From Achromobacter xylosoxidans (GTDB lineage Bacteria > Pseudomonadota > Gammaproteobacteria > Burkholderiales > Burkholderiaceae_B), in NCBI RefSeq assembly GCF_001457475.1, contig NZ_LN831029.1, positions 1,240,001 through 1,304,000 of the forward strand: 64,000 nt of DNA, read 5' to 3'. Shown in pieces: positions 63,214 to 64,000 of the stretch. A program made the position numbers and the translations under genes. Under the pieces are notes generated by a model, which saw only the letters and a program-made list of their open reading frames with translations, was not told where the DNA came from and ran no database searches. Each line of letters starts with the position of its first letter. Position 1 is the stretch's first letter.

Positions 63214-64000
63214 GTGTTTCTTCGCCTGTTCAAGTATCTCTGGCCTGAACGCTACCTGCCCGAAGCCGAGCAGGAAGACCCCTTCAACGAAGATCCGCCG
63301 CCGCGGGTCGAAGGCAAGGTCGGCGTGCTGCTGGTGAACCTTGGCACGCCGGACACCCCTGGCAAGAAGGACATCCGCAAGTACCTGGGCGAATTCCTGT
63401 CGGATCCCCGCGTGATCGAAATCCCGCGCTATCTCTGGAAGCCGATCCTGCACGGCCTGGTGCTGACGCTGCGTCCCAAGAAACTGGAGCCGCGCTATGC
63501 CGGCGTCTGGCTCAAGGACGGCTCGCCGCTGATGGTCTACAGCCGCCGCCAGGCCGAAGGCGTGCAGGCGGCCTTGAGCGCCGCCGGCGTCGAGGCGGTG
63601 GTCGAGCTGGGCATGCGCTACGGCAATCCCTCGATCCCCGACGCCATCTCGCGCTTGCGGGCGCAAGGATGCGAACGCATCCTGACCGTGCCGCTGTACC
63701 CGCAGTATGCCGCCAGCACCACCGCCACCGTGGTCGATGCCGTCACGCGCCATGCGGCCCGGCTGCGCGACCAGCCGGAAATGCGCTTCATCAAGCGCTT
63801 CCACCAGGAACCCCTCTACCTGGATCCGCTGGCCGCCAGCATCGAGGCGCATTGGCGCGAGCACGGCAAGCCGCAGAAACTGGTCATGAGTTTCCACGGA
63901 TTGCCGCGTTATTCCATCGAGCTGGGCGATCCGTATTACCGCGACTGCATGGAAACCGCGCGGCTGCTGTCGCAGCGCCTCTCGCTGCCGCGCGAGCAGA
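63214..64000 (+). CDS. hemH: ferrochelatase, 5' part (runs off the window)
   Basis: A GTG start at 63214 follows GAGGAAGGGGAG and opens a frame of 262 codons to the window end. VGVLLVNLGTPDTP and, later, SFHGLPRYSIELGDPYYRDC, of which SFHGLPRYS holds the catalytic His, identify ferrochelatase, which inserts iron into protoporphyrin. It follows hrcA by 45 bases. Confidence 0.93.
   Translation, partial: MFLRLFKYLWPERYLPEAEQEDPFNEDPPPRVEGKVGVLLVNLGTPDTPGKKDIRKYLGEFLSDPRVIEIPRYLWKPILHGLVLTLRPKKLEPRYAGVWLKDGSPLMVYSRRQAEGVQAALSAAGVEAVVELGMRYGNPSIPDAISRLRAQGCERILTVPLYPQYAASTTATVVDAVTRHAARLRDQPEMRFIKRFHQEPLYLDPLAASIEAHWREHGKPQKLVMSFHGLPRYSIELGDPYYRDCMETARLLSQRLSLPREQ

Noticed and set aside
1..64000. 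CRISPR arrays, insertion sequences and rRNA genes
   Set aside because: No regularly spaced repeats, no transposase motifs and no rRNA-like sequence were seen.

Overview
The window joins a cargo-bearing integrative and conjugative element (ICE) to a betaproteobacterial chromosome. The right flank (tRNA-Gly, murB, dapB, bamE, fur, recN, nadK, hrcA, hemH) has GC-rich codon use and protein sequences that look like Bordetella or Achromobacter (Alcaligenaceae). The genus is inferred from sequence character, not from a search.

Region 1 (1-7136) is an ICEclc/SPI-7-type conjugation block: the tail of a TIGR03756-type protein, a TIGR03755-type protein, a small membrane protein, TraG, a DUF3742 protein, a PrlF/YhaV toxin-antitoxin pair and a MobH relaxase. 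Region 2 (7.2-11.4 kb) is accessory cargo: a rhodanese, an ArsR-type regulator with the two cysteines of BigR-like persulfide sensors, AhpD-like and DsrE-like proteins, an SDR and an MFS exporter. A decayed second MFS tail lies on its left edge.

Region 3 (11.7-52.7 kb) is a yersiniabactin-type siderophore island. The leftward arm holds an RhtX/FptX-type MFS importer, two fused-domain ABC transporters (YbtP/YbtQ-like), a remnant of a cation-diffusion-facilitator gene and a FyuA-like receptor. A YbtA-like AraC regulator and a lone methyltransferase follow rightward. Next comes a Has-like set: a HasR-like receptor, a divergent HasA-like secreted protein and a HasD/HasE/HasF-type type I secretion system, with a toxin-antitoxin pair inserted between the ABC and adaptor genes. 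The assembly line is then complete: an HMWP2-like NRPS (ArCP-Cy-A[degenerate MT]-PCP-Cy-PCP), an HMWP1-like PKS/NRPS (KS-AT-MT-KR-ACP-Cy-MT-PCP-TE), a YbtU-like reductase, a YbtT-like thioesterase, a single protein fusing YbtE-like and YbtS-like enzymes, and an EntD-type phosphopantetheinyl transferase.

Region 4 (52.8-55.98 kb) is the ICE end: a LysR regulator, a large hairpin, a long tyrosine integrase with an extra C-terminal domain, and the tRNA-Gly(GCC) target. Region 5 (56.3-64.0 kb) is core chromosome.

The most distinctive points are the salicylate synthase/salicyl-AMP ligase fusion, the hemophore-like system inside a yersiniabactin-type locus, a ketoreductase domain whose catalytic Tyr is His, and a matched pair of phased AraC-type operators bracketing the regulator-methyltransferase unit.
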